Shown one piece after another: positions 50,801 to 63,990 of a stretch of 64,000 nucleotides of DNA. Made by a program: the position numbers and the translations under genes. The notes beneath the pieces are model-generated. The model worked only from the letters and a program-made list of their open reading frames with translations. It was not told the origin of the DNA and made no database searches. The stretch's first letter is position 1, and the number at the start of each line of letters is the position of its first letter. The stretch lies in the NCBI GenBank assembly GCA_018873245.2, contig JAEMBT020000008.1, forward strand, positions 14,805,172 to 14,869,171. The letters run 5' to 3'. The DNA is from Archegozetes longisetosus. Taxonomy: Eukaryota > Arthropoda > Arachnida > Sarcoptiformes > Trhypochthoniidae.

Positions 50801-52107
50801 ATTGAGTTGAACTGACAAATGATTATATTTATAAAACAATTAATCATAAAAGATTGAATAAGAATGAATAGGACTATTATCCATAGAAGACGTTACAACT
50901 GGCTTTAATTTTCTCACTTTTACTGCTATTATGTTAAACCACTCCGAAGAGTCATTCAGTAATTATTGTTTTCATTATGACACATATTAACATTTTCTTT
51001 CGCAATTACTGTAATAGTTAACGATTATTTAAATTGATTCAATCATTATTACATACTTTCTAATAATTTATGTTTACGACACAACGTATTAACGAATTTG
51101 TAAACTCAATCTATTCATACCGTTATTTACACAAACTATTCATTACATTAGTTTCAATATTTGCCAATTATGTGTTTTATTGCAATTCATTTATATTAAA
51201 TTAATGATACTTAAGTCAAACTTGAATTTTATTGCGAAAATTCATTTTTAATTAGGAAAACTCTTGAGAAGTTAGTATTCAATCTGAATATATTGTTTGA
51301 ATAAGTATTAAATATTATCCTCTTATCCTTGTTTTGTTGAAACCTGAAAAAGATTTTGTTTGGATTTTTACATTTATACTGTTTATCATATATCCATTTG
51401 TTATGACCATTAAGTTTGCTGTAAATTTACTTTTTAATAATTTAAGGTTAATGCATATGATTGAGGAAGAGAGACACTCATTTAAAGAAAACATCTTCAC
51501 TATTCATTAGCCTCAGGAGAATAATCACATTTATTCAATTCAAACACTAAGACCCTTATTCTCTAAGAAGACCTCATTTTCAACTAATTCCTTTAATGCA
51601 ATTCATGTTTGAGCCAAAGTTGAGGACATACACTATATTAGTTGAAAGTAACCAACACTTGACCACTGAAAAACTCCTATTTTTAGCCCAATTCCAGTCT
51701 TGTACGAAAGAGGCATTCGAGGGTAAAATAACTCTTGGTCATTCAACTATTCAAATTAGAAACGTTCACATTTAACACCGACAATCTCGTGATAGCGATC
51801 TTATTTCTGGTATCTCTTCTTTTTCTAATAGCAATATTCGTTCGACAACTTTCAACAGTTCAATATGAATAACTGTGTGGTAACTTTGCTTCAAAGTTGT
51901 CGAGTTTGTACTTTTATGTCGTCCTTGGGCTGGCTTTTGGTTCCTCTTTTAAACTCTTATGAACTGCTTTAACAGAAATGGGTGACAGTGGCTTACAGTA
52001 GTGTCACCACAGCCTAACATGTTTGGGTGTATTTGAATTCGATATGAACTTTATTATAATAATTATGCTAATGATCTGGGTTTCTATTTCTCATTTCTAC
52101 TTCCACT

Positions 52108-52226
52108 GAGTCAAGCTTTGAGTCAAACTTAGAGTCAAACTTACAGTGAAACTTACTTACAGTCGAACTTACAGTGAAACTTATACTCAAACTCATACTC
52201 AGTCTCATACAGAAACTTAGAGTCAC
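52108..52226. repeat. Degenerate 12-bp tandem repeat
   Basis: Imperfect copies of a GAGTCAAACTTA-like unit (variants CAGTGAAACTTA, TACTCAAACTCA) repeat across about 120 bp. Sequence is seen directly; no function can be assigned. Confidence 0.75.
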
Positions 52227-52726
52227 AAGTTAATCTTTGACAAACTGTTTGACACCTACACTAAAACTCACCCAATTCCCACTTAAAGTTTCTTCCGTGT
52301 AACGTTGTATAGTTAAGAAATAATTATGATCATTAAGTATGCATTATTATGCGCGACACACTATACTTGAGTACTACATTACTAAGAATTACAAATGCTA
52401 TTTATTTGACTGAAGAAGAAACTATTATTACGACTATTTTTACTACTATTATTTAACAATCGTTTGCATTTGTTCATTTCACCATATCTTCTATTTTCAG
52501 TCAATACTATATCTATTTTTTCTCTTTATTATCTTATACTCCTTTCTCTTCTAACTTTATTTTAGATCTTTCGGGATTAGGTTCTCATTAATTTTCTAAA
52601 TCAGTCTCTTTTAATAAAATACGCTTTATTTTCAAAATTTTAGATTTTATATGTTATACATCTACAAATTTATATATCAGATACAACGTGTATGCCAACA
52701 TTCATTCATATAATTATTAATTAAAT

Positions 52727-52770
52727 CTAATAATAATAATAATAATAATAGTAATAATAGTAATAATAAT
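52727..52770. repeat. (AAT)n-type triplet repeat
   Basis: Run of AAT/TAA triplets interrupted by two AGT units (ATAATAGTAATAATAG pattern). Confidence 0.9.
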
Positions 52771-53371
52771 GAAATAAAAAGTAATTTTAGTATCGAATAA
52801 CGCAATTAGCATGAATATGCTATATGTGTGTCGCAATTTCTTTAACTATGTCTATAAATTATTCGCATATGTAGTGTTTATTACACAATATGGTTTAGTA
52901 AGATTATGGTCTAGTATAGCCTAAATGTATCTGTTGCTTCTACTAAATATTTGACCAATTTCTGACTATTTCTGATAACCCCACTAAACATTTAAGCTTC
53001 ATAAACTCTTGATCAACTTGTTCACCTTAAAAATTGAGTGATTGCATGTTTTGCCGACAGTGTTTTTGTTAATAAAATCACATTATTATCAAATAAAACA
53101 TTACTATTCGACCAAATGTCTGTAGATTGTAAACAAATTAATGAATGCCACTAAAAATCCTACTTTTATCAATTATGTCACATATTGTTCGCTCAATTTT
53201 TTTCGATTAATCTGTTTACAAAAAGAACTAAAAAATCAATTGATATATAGTTTGGGAGTAAAGCTCTTTAAAAGAGTGCGTCAAAACGTTGTATCTAAAC
53301 ATATGTGAGTTTTTACTACAACTAAAATTATTATTACATAAGACGTAAGAGAGAATCGATAGAGAGCGAGG

Positions 53372-53376
<5 letters not shown>

Positions 53377-53404
<28 letters not shown>
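53377..53404. repeat. (GA)n microsatellite with GGGA lead-in
   Basis: GAGGGAGGGA leads into about 13 GA units on the + strand; the run lies 1.8 kb upstream of the TENT5 start codon. Confidence 0.9.
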
Positions 53405-53408
<4 letters not shown>

Positions 53409-54385
53409 GTAGGATATTTTGGCGCAAAACAGAAAACTCGATCAAATCTTACGTCATTCGGTTGCTATGCGGTCTATTTTGCTTTGTAGGTAAGATTGCT
53501 TTATGTTTAGTTTCTATCCTGTTGTCTCTGCCTTAAACGTACTATCTCTAACTATAATCACATCGTAAATACCTCTTTATTCCATCAGCCACACACTATA
53601 CCAATTTCTAAACTTAGATCTAAGCCCAACTCAGACACACTCATATTGCCTTATTTTGCAACTCCTACTCTTTTTCGATGCTCCAGAATATTCTTCTCAA
53701 CATTCGAGATATTGTCCAATAGATAGACACACTTTTGTGTTTGTACGTCAACCAAACAACAAACTCATTTTTAAATTGTAATCGTCAAATTTTAATACTT
53801 TTCATTGTGTTTACACATCATTTTCTGTTTATCAATTGAAAGGTGCACTTATTTCATAACTTTTCTTTTGTCTCAACTATTGTTAAACTTTCAATAGGTT
53901 TCGAACAAATCAAACAGAGATCAGATTTGTTTGGTTAACTCACTATACGATTACATAAGAAATCGTTGTGAGATGATCTGGAACTACAATTTTATAAAAA
54001 ATGCCAAATGCCCCCAATTTAAGGTTTTATCGTATCATAAAGATTAACACTAAGAGTATAATAAAAGGGAAATGATTTGTGTTTGCCCAGGCAAATATAC
54101 ATTCTCTCTTTCTCCAGTGCTAATCCATATGCATAGGGTTCAGAACTTCATACACCTAGCACACCACACGCGTCAAACCCCTCACCTATTCTAACTTACC
54201 GTAACGACAATACCACTATTTTGGGTTAAGTTTGTTGTTTAACTTGAATGCTTAGAATGCGTAGCACCCTGTGCGTGGGCGAACATTTTGTTATTCTAAA
54301 CCCTATTCTCTTGTTATCCATGCTGCAGCAGTGGAGAAACAGAGAATGTGCATTTGCCGGTTGTGCGCATTACTGAAGGCATTCA

Positions 54386-54480
54386 GAGAGAGACCGAGAG
54401 AGAAATGGAAGTCAACGAAAGAAAGCTGGAGAGAGGCCGAGAGAGATCGAGAGAGAAGCAAAAACCTGTTAGACGAGGGG
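54386..54480. repeat. Purine-rich degenerate GA repeat
   Basis: Interrupted AGAGAGA and GAAAGA words on the + strand. Short ORFs through it are Arg/Glu-rich because of composition and are not called as genes. Confidence 0.7.
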
Positions 54481-54623
54481 TAAAAACATTCACACACACA
54501 AACCTAGAATATATTATTTTGAAATTAAAAAAACTTGAAATGTCTTAAGCAAAAGTTACACTTAGAGAGTAAGGAAGGATATTAAATGAAAAGCTGTAAA
54601 CTTAACATTTTAAACAGAAACCA

Positions 54624-54676
54624 GGGGAAAGGGCAAAACAGGGCAAAATAGGGGAAAACAGGGAAAAAACAGGGGA
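54624..54676 (+). repeat. Roughly 10-bp G-run tandem repeat
   Basis: Seven runs of three or four G spaced by CAAAACA- and AAAACA-like linkers at close to 10-bp intervals, on the coding strand about 530 bp upstream of the TENT5 ATG. It has the form of a G-quadruplex-capable element. Confidence 0.8.
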
Positions 54677-55206
54677 AACACGACTGCATAACAGTGTAGA
54701 CGTTTATTAGGGCTGGGCTTAGAATAGAGTATCAGTCGAGTAGTGATTGAATAGTTCGTGAGATTCTAGAAAAGTGCATTTTTCTCATAGTCAGCCAGTA
54801 GTGATCTGTTACTCATAAGCGCAATACTAAACTAGTACTAAACTGATAGTTAGCACTAAACTGTTTTATAGCAGTTTATGCGTTCTGTGCCATCAAACAG
54901 ATTCAACTCAACACTACTTTATATATGAATTGAACATTGCAATCAAAACTATTTCTTTCTCCCAATAAGTGTTTGAAATCTGAGCCAATCATAAGTCAAA
55001 TTAATATTTATTTCAATTTGTACTTGAATTGAATGAAAAGCAGTTAAACATATTTTTGATCATTGAATCCAAATTGAATCCAATCGAAAGTCAATACTGT
55101 TGAAAGTTTGTGCGAATAACAGATTTGAAGTGAAAATCAACTGAGAAGTTATTAATAATTTCTTAATAATTGTTAATATTGTTAATAAGCAATCGAATCG
55201 TTGATA

Positions 55207-56751
55207 ATGTGTGACACAAGTAGTGAACTGTCAGACCATAACAGTGTCGACAGCGGTATCATTGATGCAAACGATGCCATCGATGGTATCGATGATGATA
55301 GTCATCAATTGTTGCCATATTATGATGACATGAGTGGATCTGATTCTATCTATTCGTCAGACAATGAATTTACGGACTCTTGTTATAAGCCATCGGTCAC
55401 TATGACTCTGAATATCAACACTAATACTGGTCTGGTTTTGGCCACAACCAAGACTTCGGCCAGTAGTTATGGCGATTATGATCAGAATTGGTCTCAAAGC
55501 GATTCAATCAATGACAGCATTGATGAGAACTGGACTGAAGAGAACTCGACAGTTATTATAAACGGAAAAGTGGTTGACTTGAGATGCGAACGATACTCGG
55601 TGTTAAGTTACGAACAGGTCTGTCGTCTCGATCGAGTGATGGACGAAGTGGTGCCGATTCATGGCAGAGGAAACTTCCCAACTCTTGAAATTAAACTGAA
55701 GGATTTAATACAAGTGGTGCGCCAAAAGTTGGAGACCGAGAACGTGCCGATTCGTGATATTCGTCTGAACGGCGGAGCGGCGTCTCATGTGCTGACGCCC
55801 GAGAACTCGGCCTATAATGATCTGGACTTGATTTTTGGTGTAGACCTCTCTAATCATCGAAACTTTGATAAAGTACGCGCTGCTGTTTTGGACTCTCTGT
55901 TAGACTTTCTGCCTGATGGAACTATTAAGAAAAGGATCAGTACATGTAGTCTCAAAGAGGCCTATGTGCACAAAATGGTCAAAGTGACTGATGGCGACCG
56001 CTGGAGCTTAATCTCATTGTCTAACAAAGCCGGTCGTAATGTTGAGCTCAAGTTTGTGGATGTTATGAAACGTCAGTTCGAGTTTAGCGTCGATTCTTTT
56101 CATATCATTTTGGACTCTTTGTTGCAATTCTATGAATGTTCCCAATCTATGGCTATGAGCGAAAACTTCTACCCGACTGTTGTCGGCGAAAGTGTTTACG
56201 GAGACTTCAGAGAGGCTCTGCTTCACCTGCAGAAGAAACTGATCGCTACGAGAAATCCCGAAGAGATCCGTGGCGGAGGTTTACTCAAGTATTGTAACCT
56301 TTTGGTCAGAAATTACAAACCAAATAAAGCCGATGAGATTAAGACACTGGAGAGATACATGTGTTCCCGATTTTTCATTGATTTCAGCGATTTGGGTCAA
56401 CAGAGATCCAAACTGGAGGGCTATCTCGCCAACCACTTCGTGGGCGACGAGCACATGAAATTCGATTACCTGATGATACTGTCGAGGGTCGTGGACGAAA
56501 GTACGGTATGTCTGATGGGTCACGAGAGAAGGCAAACCTTGAACCTGATCGAAGAACTGGCTTACTATGTGTACTACCAAGACCAGCAACGATTTATGGC
56601 CAAACATCAATACGAAGCAAACCCTTACATCTTGAGCACTCACTCCGGCGGTTACTTCTATACACCATATATGCCAACACATCATCAAACGAACTGTTAC
56701 ACACCGTGTCACTGCGGCGGTGGATGGATGACCACCTGCATGACCACATGA
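55207..56751 (+). CDS. TENT5: TENT5/FAM46 non-canonical poly(A) polymerase
   Basis: A single uninterrupted coding exon of 514 residues. TENT5 proteins are cytoplasmic nucleotidyltransferases that lengthen poly(A) tails, in animals notably on mRNAs of secreted and innate-immune proteins. An acidic, Ser/Asp-rich N-terminal extension of about 125 residues precedes the core, which begins [20 protein letters not shown]. The nucleotidyltransferase signature is intact: [10 protein letters not shown], then [12 protein letters not shown] with metal-binding Asp205 and Asp207, and later [16 protein letters not shown]. Conserved downstream segments include [36 protein letters not shown] and [20 protein letters not shown]. 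The ATG at 55207 follows an in-frame stop at 55186, fixing the start within this exon. The N- and C-terminal extensions make it longer than most vertebrate paralogues (about 390-440). GC content is visibly above the surroundings. Untranslated exons may lie upstream. Confidence 0.95.
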   Translation: MCDTSSELSDHNSVDSGIIDANDAIDGIDDDSHQLLPYYDDMSGSDSIYSSDNEFTDSCYKPSVTMTLNINTNTGLVLATTKTSASSYGDYDQNWSQSDSINDSIDENWTEENSTVIINGKVVDLRCERYSVLSYEQVCRLDRVMDEVVPIHGRGNFPTLEIKLKDLIQVVRQKLETENVPIRDIRLNGGAASHVLTPENSAYNDLDLIFGVDLSNHRNFDKVRAAVLDSLLDFLPDGTIKKRISTCSLKEAYVHKMVKVTDGDRWSLISLSNKAGRNVELKFVDVMKRQFEFSVDSFHIILDSLLQFYECSQSMAMSENFYPTVVGESVYGDFREALLHLQKKLIATRNPEEIRGGGLLKYCNLLVRNYKPNKADEIKTLERYMCSRFFIDFSDLGQQRSKLEGYLANHFVGDEHMKFDYLMILSRVVDESTVCLMGHERRQTLNLIEELAYYVYYQDQQRFMAKHQYEANPYILSTHSGGYFYTPYMPTHHQTNCYTPCHCGGGWMTTCMTT

Positions 56752-58281
56752 GCACTCGATTCGGCCACCAATACATAACCAGTTAACTCATCAACTCATT
56801 CATCACTCAATTGGATAAACCATAACATAGTTATCCCCATTTTCGACAGCTATTCAGTCACTTCAATGACAACAAAACAATATATTAACCATTTTTCAAA
56901 TTCTAATTCATTACATTTCGATTCACCAGAATTTTTCAGATTGGTTTATGTTCTTAAGTGTTTGTTCTTTACTTCTTTTGTGCTTTAATGCATTTGTCAA
57001 TCAGTTTTTTAAAAATGATTTTATTGTTTCTGTCCATTGCTTTGTCTGCATTAAGCCATACAATTAATACAATTAATAATATAAGATATAAAACAATTTG
57101 GAACTCAAACGAACCAATAGGACTACAACAGCAATTTCTACAACTAATATTACAACGACTATTGCTTGTCAACTATCCACATATGAATTGGATTTTGGCT
57201 GAATCAATAATTCTATCAATTCAATGTCTCTATCAATTTGAACCTCTCTATCAGTACAACTATTGATGTGAGTTTTTTCATTCTCATGTTTCAATACTTT
57301 TACTTCAATTTCAATAATTTATATTTATATATAAATATATATTCATAACAAAAACAACTAATTCTTAGCACAAAAACTAAAGTTATTATGCATTTGAGAT
57401 ATTTTCAGATTTTGGTATAAAGAGTTATTTTGCAAATCAATATATTGATAGTTATTATAGCATAGATTCATATAAACCTTATATCTATATATTGATAACG
57501 TTTATTATGATTTATGTACTCGTAATAGTGTCGTAAAAGTTAGTTTACTCAACAATTTCTTGCTTACATTACAAGTCAATCTTATAGTATTAATGCTTTT
57601 GGAAATAATTGTCAAAAGTCTAACTAATCGTCATTTAATCTATGGCCTCATCTTTTAGTATAGCTCTTGAGTGATGTTAGTTTTGGGGCCAAAACTGAAA
57701 TTTTTCATAAGAAACCAATTCGTTGAGGTGTTCGGACCATAAACTAGAATAAAATTAAAAAATGATTTTGTAAAATGCACTAAGAAAAGCGCAACACATG
57801 TGTCATATAGTATGTTTGAATAAGATATTAAACATTTAAATTATACTTTGAGTTTTTGTTCAATACCATATAGTTATATAAGTTAGTTATCATATGTTCT
57901 ACTGTATTGAACCTGACATATTATATACCTGTCCTTTCTTTTTATTTCTAACTTTTATCTCTCTTTCTCCACAATAACTGTTGAAAACTCATCTAAACTG
58001 TTCTTAACTGTTCAAATGCATGATTAGTAGTGCCTCTGTTTCATAGTTTGATAAAATTTTTATCTTTATTAATAGATGAACAGCTCTACTCTAAAATTTA
58101 TATACTATTCATAAGACTTGTATAAAATTTTATTGACTTATTTATATGAATAGCTAAGTATTTATTGAAACGTTGATATTTTCTGTGATTTTGCAGTTGG
58201 TGTACTTGCAAGCAATTTCCTTCCTATCCATTATTTGCGGTACAACTCAATTGAAAATTGTCTCAAATACTGAAAATTACT

Positions 58282-58449
<168 letters not shown>

Positions 58450-58834
58450 GCCAAGTTCATAGCACTCATTCCTACTGACAGTCTATTTTGATCCAAACGT
58501 TTATCTTTTCAATCTTTTTACTTTGCCTCTATTTCACTGAGAATTGTTTTTCAATTATCTTTTAGATAAGAAAAATAGAAAGAAAAAAAAGTGCGAAAAT
58601 TATGAAACTCAGGCGAACAATATCTAAATAGTTTGGATTGAATTACTATTTTTGACTTGTTTAACATAATTTCAATTAACGCGTTATGTTCGGTTCAATA
58701 CTAGTACTGATGAATTGAAAGTAAAAATAGTTTCAGGCACATGCACTGTAATACTAGTAATAAAAATAATTATAAATAATTTATGTTATTTGCGGTGGTA
58801 ACAAATATTAATCAAAAACGAGCTCAAGTTGTGA

Positions 58835-58862
58835 TTATTATTATTATTATTGTTGTTGTTGT
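58835..58862. repeat. (ATT)n / (GTT)n compound triplet repeat
   Basis: ATT repeats run directly into GTT repeats. Confidence 0.85.
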
Positions 58863-59210
58863 TCACAAAAATGAATAGTAGACTCACTTGAGTGGGATAT
58901 ATGGTATAGAAGTGTTTTTAAATGAAACATTTAAACGTGTATTTAATATAAGTAGTGTCCCACTCACGTATATACCAACATATATACTCAACTTATTGCT
59001 GAATATATTCCTCATTATATCCTCTTCTATACTATTGTAATCATAACAACTGTCACTACTTCTATAACTATTACAGCTAATTACTAATCATTTAATTCTA
59101 CTACTCTTCTGGCTCTACTTCTTTTAGTTTATTGAACTTATGCCAATCTGAGACTCAATTATGTTTTATTAAAACACTGCATATCACTTATTTAAGTTTG
59201 ATTTTGATTT

Positions 59211-59214
<4 letters not shown>

Positions 59215-59302
<88 letters not shown>
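59215..59302. repeat. (CT)44 microsatellite
   Basis: About 88 bp of uninterrupted CT on the + strand, 0.8 kb after the first CT array. Confidence 0.99.
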
Positions 59303-59304
<2 letters not shown>

Positions 59305-61309
59305 TATTGTCTGTACGCTTAGGCTCATCCCTCATAAATTCGTCAAATTTTGTCCAGTTTTTGTCAAGTTTTGTTTCGCAATTTTTGACTAATTGTAAAA
59401 TAGATGTAAAATAAAAGAAAAAAAGGGATAAATAAGTAAAAAAAATGAAACGTTGAACTGCCTAAAAAATTTTGATTCATGCAAACAAGAATTGACAAGT
59501 CAATGTATTAGTCGTGTTTAAGTGTTTGAATACGACTTGAAAACATCATCACAAACACCAAAGTCAAAATAGATATCAAACAATCAGTACTAAACACCTT
59601 TATTATAGTTATATATATATTCGATGTTATTTCTCAATTTTGATCCATTTTTAAGTTGGCCAAACTTGTAAATAGTGTTTTGATTTAATAAATTGTTATG
59701 ATTTAGATTGACATTTGTCATAATGATTTAGAAAAACTATATATCCATACCTTCAAACACCAATTTCTCCCAACATTACAATTGATTTTAATTACAATTC
59801 ATCTTTACTTCACTTAATTGTTTACTAAATTAAGTTTAAAATGAATTATGATTAGAATTGATTGAAAGTGATTTTGAAATTAGAAGACATTCCTGAGTCT
59901 AGTGTTTAGATGTTACAGTGTAATCATATGTATCTTTTGGTATATTGTTATTTCACTCATTTGATCGATTACTGAATAATTTCAAATGAAAATGCAATTC
60001 AAAAATATTATTAATTAAAGAGATGATCAACTGAACAAGTGATCAATTGATTGACAAATTGTTATTAAATAATTTGATGCTCTGATAATATGCATTTGAA
60101 TTACTACTCGTCCATAAAACAAATGTTAAATGTATTCTGAATCGATATTTTAATTAATGGCTAAGATATTGGATATTATAAGATTAAAATTCTTGTCTAT
60201 TGTAATTGGCGTTATCTAAAAAATGATATAAACAAAACTGCTGTAATGCATCTCATGTTAACTTCTGTGATAATAAAAACACTGCTGATCAATATGTTAA
60301 CAATAAATTGTGATTATTTTTATTCTTTATGTCGCTCATCCGGGATTTACTCATTAATCGTTGTCTTCACATTTTTCAAACTATATTTAACAATTGCTAG
60401 TAAACACCATTTGTCCAGTTTCTCATTGATTTCTACCTCCGCCAACAATAATGGATAACTTTATCTTTGTTAAGACTAAGTGTTCCTAAACTTTGTCAGC
60501 CAGGGGTGACTTAGAGACTAGAATACTTGACAATTATTGGTGGTGGGGATTGGTAAAAACCAAAGTTTCTAATTAAAAACCGGTACTATTAAGAAAAAAT
60601 CATGTCTTTAGAGAGTGAAGAGCACGGGAGCAATGGATGAGATGGTATTGAAGAGAATTCAAACTATAGCTCACTTTTTAAGTCAAGTGATCAGTCCTTG
60701 GGAACAGTTATCTTTTAAATTGATATTATAGTCGGTTATCTTCTCATGCTTTGCTAGAATACCTGATCCATAAGAGATATACGTTGAAAAAAAAAGAAGT
60801 TTGTGCTATAAATCAAGGAAATAAGTGTTTGAAATGTTTGTGTTCGGTATCCCTTAGCGGTTAGGCTCAATCTCAAGTAACGATCAGTCGGTTAGAAATG
60901 AAGTTAAAACTTGATATAAATATTTTGACGAAAATTTAACTAAAAAGAAGGGATTGAGATAGTATAGTTAAAATGATTTGGCATAATTAGTTGATAGAAG
61001 AAGTTGCAACTATTGAGAGTAGAATTGTAGAAGACGTCCTTGGATCGAAATCGTGGACTGAATGCCAAATAATACGCAATCATATGTAAAGGCTCGACGC
61101 CAAACCAATCATGAAATGGGGAATCACTATTCCTTTAGTTTTTCTTTCTACTCGTTTTAAATGCTTAATATATTACTTGTTCGTGATATGAATTTTTCTT
61201 ATATACCTTTCTTAAATTCTAAAATCTTCAAAGGTCTCGGATTTGAATAACTCTGTTCATTAGAAGAAATGATTATGGCTTTAAATGAGTTGAAACATAG
61301 AACTCGATG

Positions 61310-61366
61310 TATGTTAGCGTATGTATAGTATGCATAGTTAGCGTATGTATTGTATGCATAGTTAGG
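61310..61366. repeat. Tandem duplication of a 24-bp unit
   Basis: Two near-identical copies containing TATGCATAGTTAG preceded by GCGTATGTAT. Confidence 0.75.
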
Positions 61367-62140
61367 AATTTAATAATTGCCGTGAATCTAAAGTGAATTG
61401 TATGTGTTGTAAACTACGTAAAAGCTACAACCTGTGCATTTAGTTACGTATACTATTCATGGTTACATTATTGCTTAACAAACTTTGAATTAAGTAACTT
61501 TTGCGTATATCCGCAATCTGGCCCAAACAGCGGATATTAAAATATTTCTTTTCTAACCAAGTTTAATCACTTCTGAATCAATTGCATTCACTTCTATTTT
61601 GTGACTTAAAAATTTAGTTAATTTAGACTTTTGATAATTAGACACTTAACTGAATAAAGAACTTAAGAATTTGACCTACAACTGACTTTGATTTGGCTAA
61701 TAAAAGCTGAGATATCAGATGAGAATTAAAGGTATAAACACCGGTAAGAGGTATTATAATTGCATCAAATCGACCTTCGCCTCTCAATCCCAACGGCCTT
61801 GTTTTACATATTGCGAGAATTTCATTCACTTTTCTATCTATTTTGCTCACTTTTCTCACTTTTGCTTACTTTCTATAACTTTTTCTATGACTTCTATGAT
61901 TTGTTCTATAATTGACTCTTTGTATAACAATTAGCACCAATCAAAACCAGTAAAAAATCAAAAGTCAAGCAAATCCCTAAAGCTTATTAATAGAACAGGC
62001 ATCAATGTCCTTCCATGACTTACAAATACAATGTACGTTAAGCTTAGGATATTCTATGCCAAGGATATAAAGACAAACTAAAGATGATTCTAAATTCTTT
62101 CTTAAGACAACTCTAGAAATAAACTTTGGCCTGGGCTTTA

Positions 62141-62262
62141 CGTCTCTCCTGTCTCTTTCTCTCTCCTGTCTCTCTCCCTTTCTCTCTCGTCTCTCTTTCT
62201 CTTTCTCTCTCGTCTCTCTTTCTCTTTCTCTCTCTCTCGTCTGCCGTCTCTCTCGTCTCTCT
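62141..62262. repeat. Degenerate CT-rich repeat
   Basis: Interspersed CTCTCT, TTTCTC and CGTCTC words, with a partly repeated CTCTCGTCTCTCTTTCT block. It is less regular than the two perfect CT arrays. Confidence 0.8.
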
Positions 62263-63514
62263 TCATGTTATCTATCTTTCTTGATGTTTCCTTCAGCGCC
62301 CCTCTTCCTCTGTCCCCATACAAGGACGTCAACAATATTTAGTTAGAGATGCCAAAGTTTTACACGACGGATCAACATCTAATAATTGTCTATAATAAGA
62401 TACTTATAAACTACAATTATTAGCAGGAGTTGGATCGCTTTTTGATTGGATGTATCTTTAGTTGGAATAAATGATTTTCCCACTGAAATAAAGAAAATAA
62501 GAAAAGAAACAAGAAATAAGAAATGTATAACTTCAGACATGTCATAAGTAAAGATTAAGGTGAAAGAATGACAACTAGTCCTTGGACTTGAACATCTTGA
62601 TGATGATGAATATAAAGCTGATGAAATGTTAGCCAAGTGTCAGCCATGCAAACAGTGGTCGGATTCATATTCTAATAACTTTGGGCCATTTGCTTTGATA
62701 AATGATTGTTCTATAAAGTCAACTCATTCTGTCTCTTAAGGTATTTATTTTATAATCTAATGAATAAATTCATTTTCAGTAAACGTTTCGGATTCTAAAT
62801 CAACTTCAAATTAATGATCATTTCGAAACTATGTTTGAAAGCCCTGAGTGCTTTAGTTTGGTGTACGATGACAAATGTGGCCCTCGGGTCGCAAGTAGTC
62901 AACCAATGTTTACTGGGTTCGAACGCCAAGTATTTCACTAGCGAGTGGAAAGTATGTTAGAATCTATGGAATAATACTAGTAATGCAAATGTTCATCTTT
63001 AAAGGAATGGAACTTTTTTGTAGATAATTTGTTTGCACATAAAAAGTAATTAGTTTTGTAAAACTTTGCATATGTATTGATCTACATCTACAGAAAAATG
63101 CTGTAAAATTAGATTCCATATCCATTATCTAACCTCGCGCAAGCTTAATTGTGTTTATTTTGTCCTAAATAAACAAATAAATTATTAATAATCAATAGCT
63201 TGAACAGAAGCCAACGGCTGTTATGTTGGTGTGCCCTTAAAGCCAATGAGATCGACGCCACTCAATGATCAGTCAGTTATGTGCGATCAAAACCGACGCC
63301 TAACAAGATTAAAATTTGCGAAAAACAAGCGCCAATCGGTAAATAAAGCAGAAAATGTGTTAAATAACAATTGTTTATGTAACTGATCGTATCCTTAGAT
63401 TTATTGCGAAGTTTATTATGGAAATAAATATTAGCGTTTATTATCAGTAATTAATGCTAATTATGGCAATAAAGCCTTTTCTGGTGCATTATATAAAGTC
63501 AATATGTTTGTCTA

Positions 63515-63625
63515 TATTAAAGCTGTATTAAAACTGTATAAAACTGTATTAAAGCTGTATAAACCTATGTTAAAGCTGTATTAAATCTGCACTAATATTG
63601 CACTAAAATTGTACCAAATCTGTAT
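63515..63625. repeat. Degenerate 11-bp satellite, ATTAAAGCTGT unit
   Basis: About ten copies of an 11-bp unit (ATTAAAGCTGT; variants ATTAAAACTGT, ACTAAAATTGT, ACCAAATCTGT), diverging toward the 3' end, with occasional 10- and 9-bp units. Confidence 0.85.
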
Positions 63626-63840
63626 GACTTATTCAAAATATGATAATTGTTTTGAAAATGTTTCTCCACCCGCAATATGGGTTCACTATTACCAATAAAG
63701 TTGAACGAATTATTACTAACAACTCTACTAATTCATTCAATCAATATTACATTGCTAAATTTGAATTATTTCTTCAATTTATAGTTCAACTATATTTCCT
63801 TCTCGTAAAAAGTTTCAATCAAGCAAAACGTTAAACATTT

Positions 63841-63990
63841 GCAATAAAGTTGCAATGAGTTAGCGATAAGTTAGCAATAGTTAGCAATAAGTTAACAATA
63901 AGTTAACAATAAGTTAGCAATAAGTTTGCAATAAGTTTGCAATAAGTTTGCAGTAAGTTTACAATGAGTTAGGCATAAGTATGCAATAAA
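63841..63990. repeat. 11-bp satellite, GCAATAAGTTA unit
   Basis: At least twelve copies of a GCAATAAGTTA-type unit (variants ACAATAAGTTA, GCAATAAGTTT), running close to the window edge and possibly beyond. Confidence 0.9.

Larger units (their letters stand above)
38789..55206. other. 16.4-kb gene desert upstream of TENT5
   Basis: No ORF in either strand over this span resembles a known family, and none exceeds about 70 codons outside low-complexity DNA. Base composition is strongly AT-rich. Local content: GA microsatellites (47756-47797, 53377-53404), an AAT/AGT triplet array (52727-52770), a degenerate 12-bp repeat (52108-52226), a purine-rich patch (54386-54480) and a G-run array (54624-54676). 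Given the compact spacing elsewhere (0.1-1.8 kb), the desert may hold 5' untranslated exons or regulatory DNA of TENT5, or a non-coding transcript; none can be delineated from sequence alone. Confidence 0.5.

Noticed and set aside
54271-54497. Arg/Glu-rich ORFs upstream of TENT5
   Set aside because: They follow the GA-rich composition on overlapping frames and resemble no family; 5' untranslated or promoter DNA is likelier.
56958-57266. 102-codon hydrophobic ORF just after TENT5
   Set aside because: No family resemblance; composition matches AT-rich 3' flanking DNA and the codon pattern is unlike the neighbouring gene.
62860-62945. tRNA-like B-box (GGGTTCGAACGCC) near 62915
   Set aside because: No matching acceptor stem or T-arm pairing could be drawn and the upstream A-box fit is weak.
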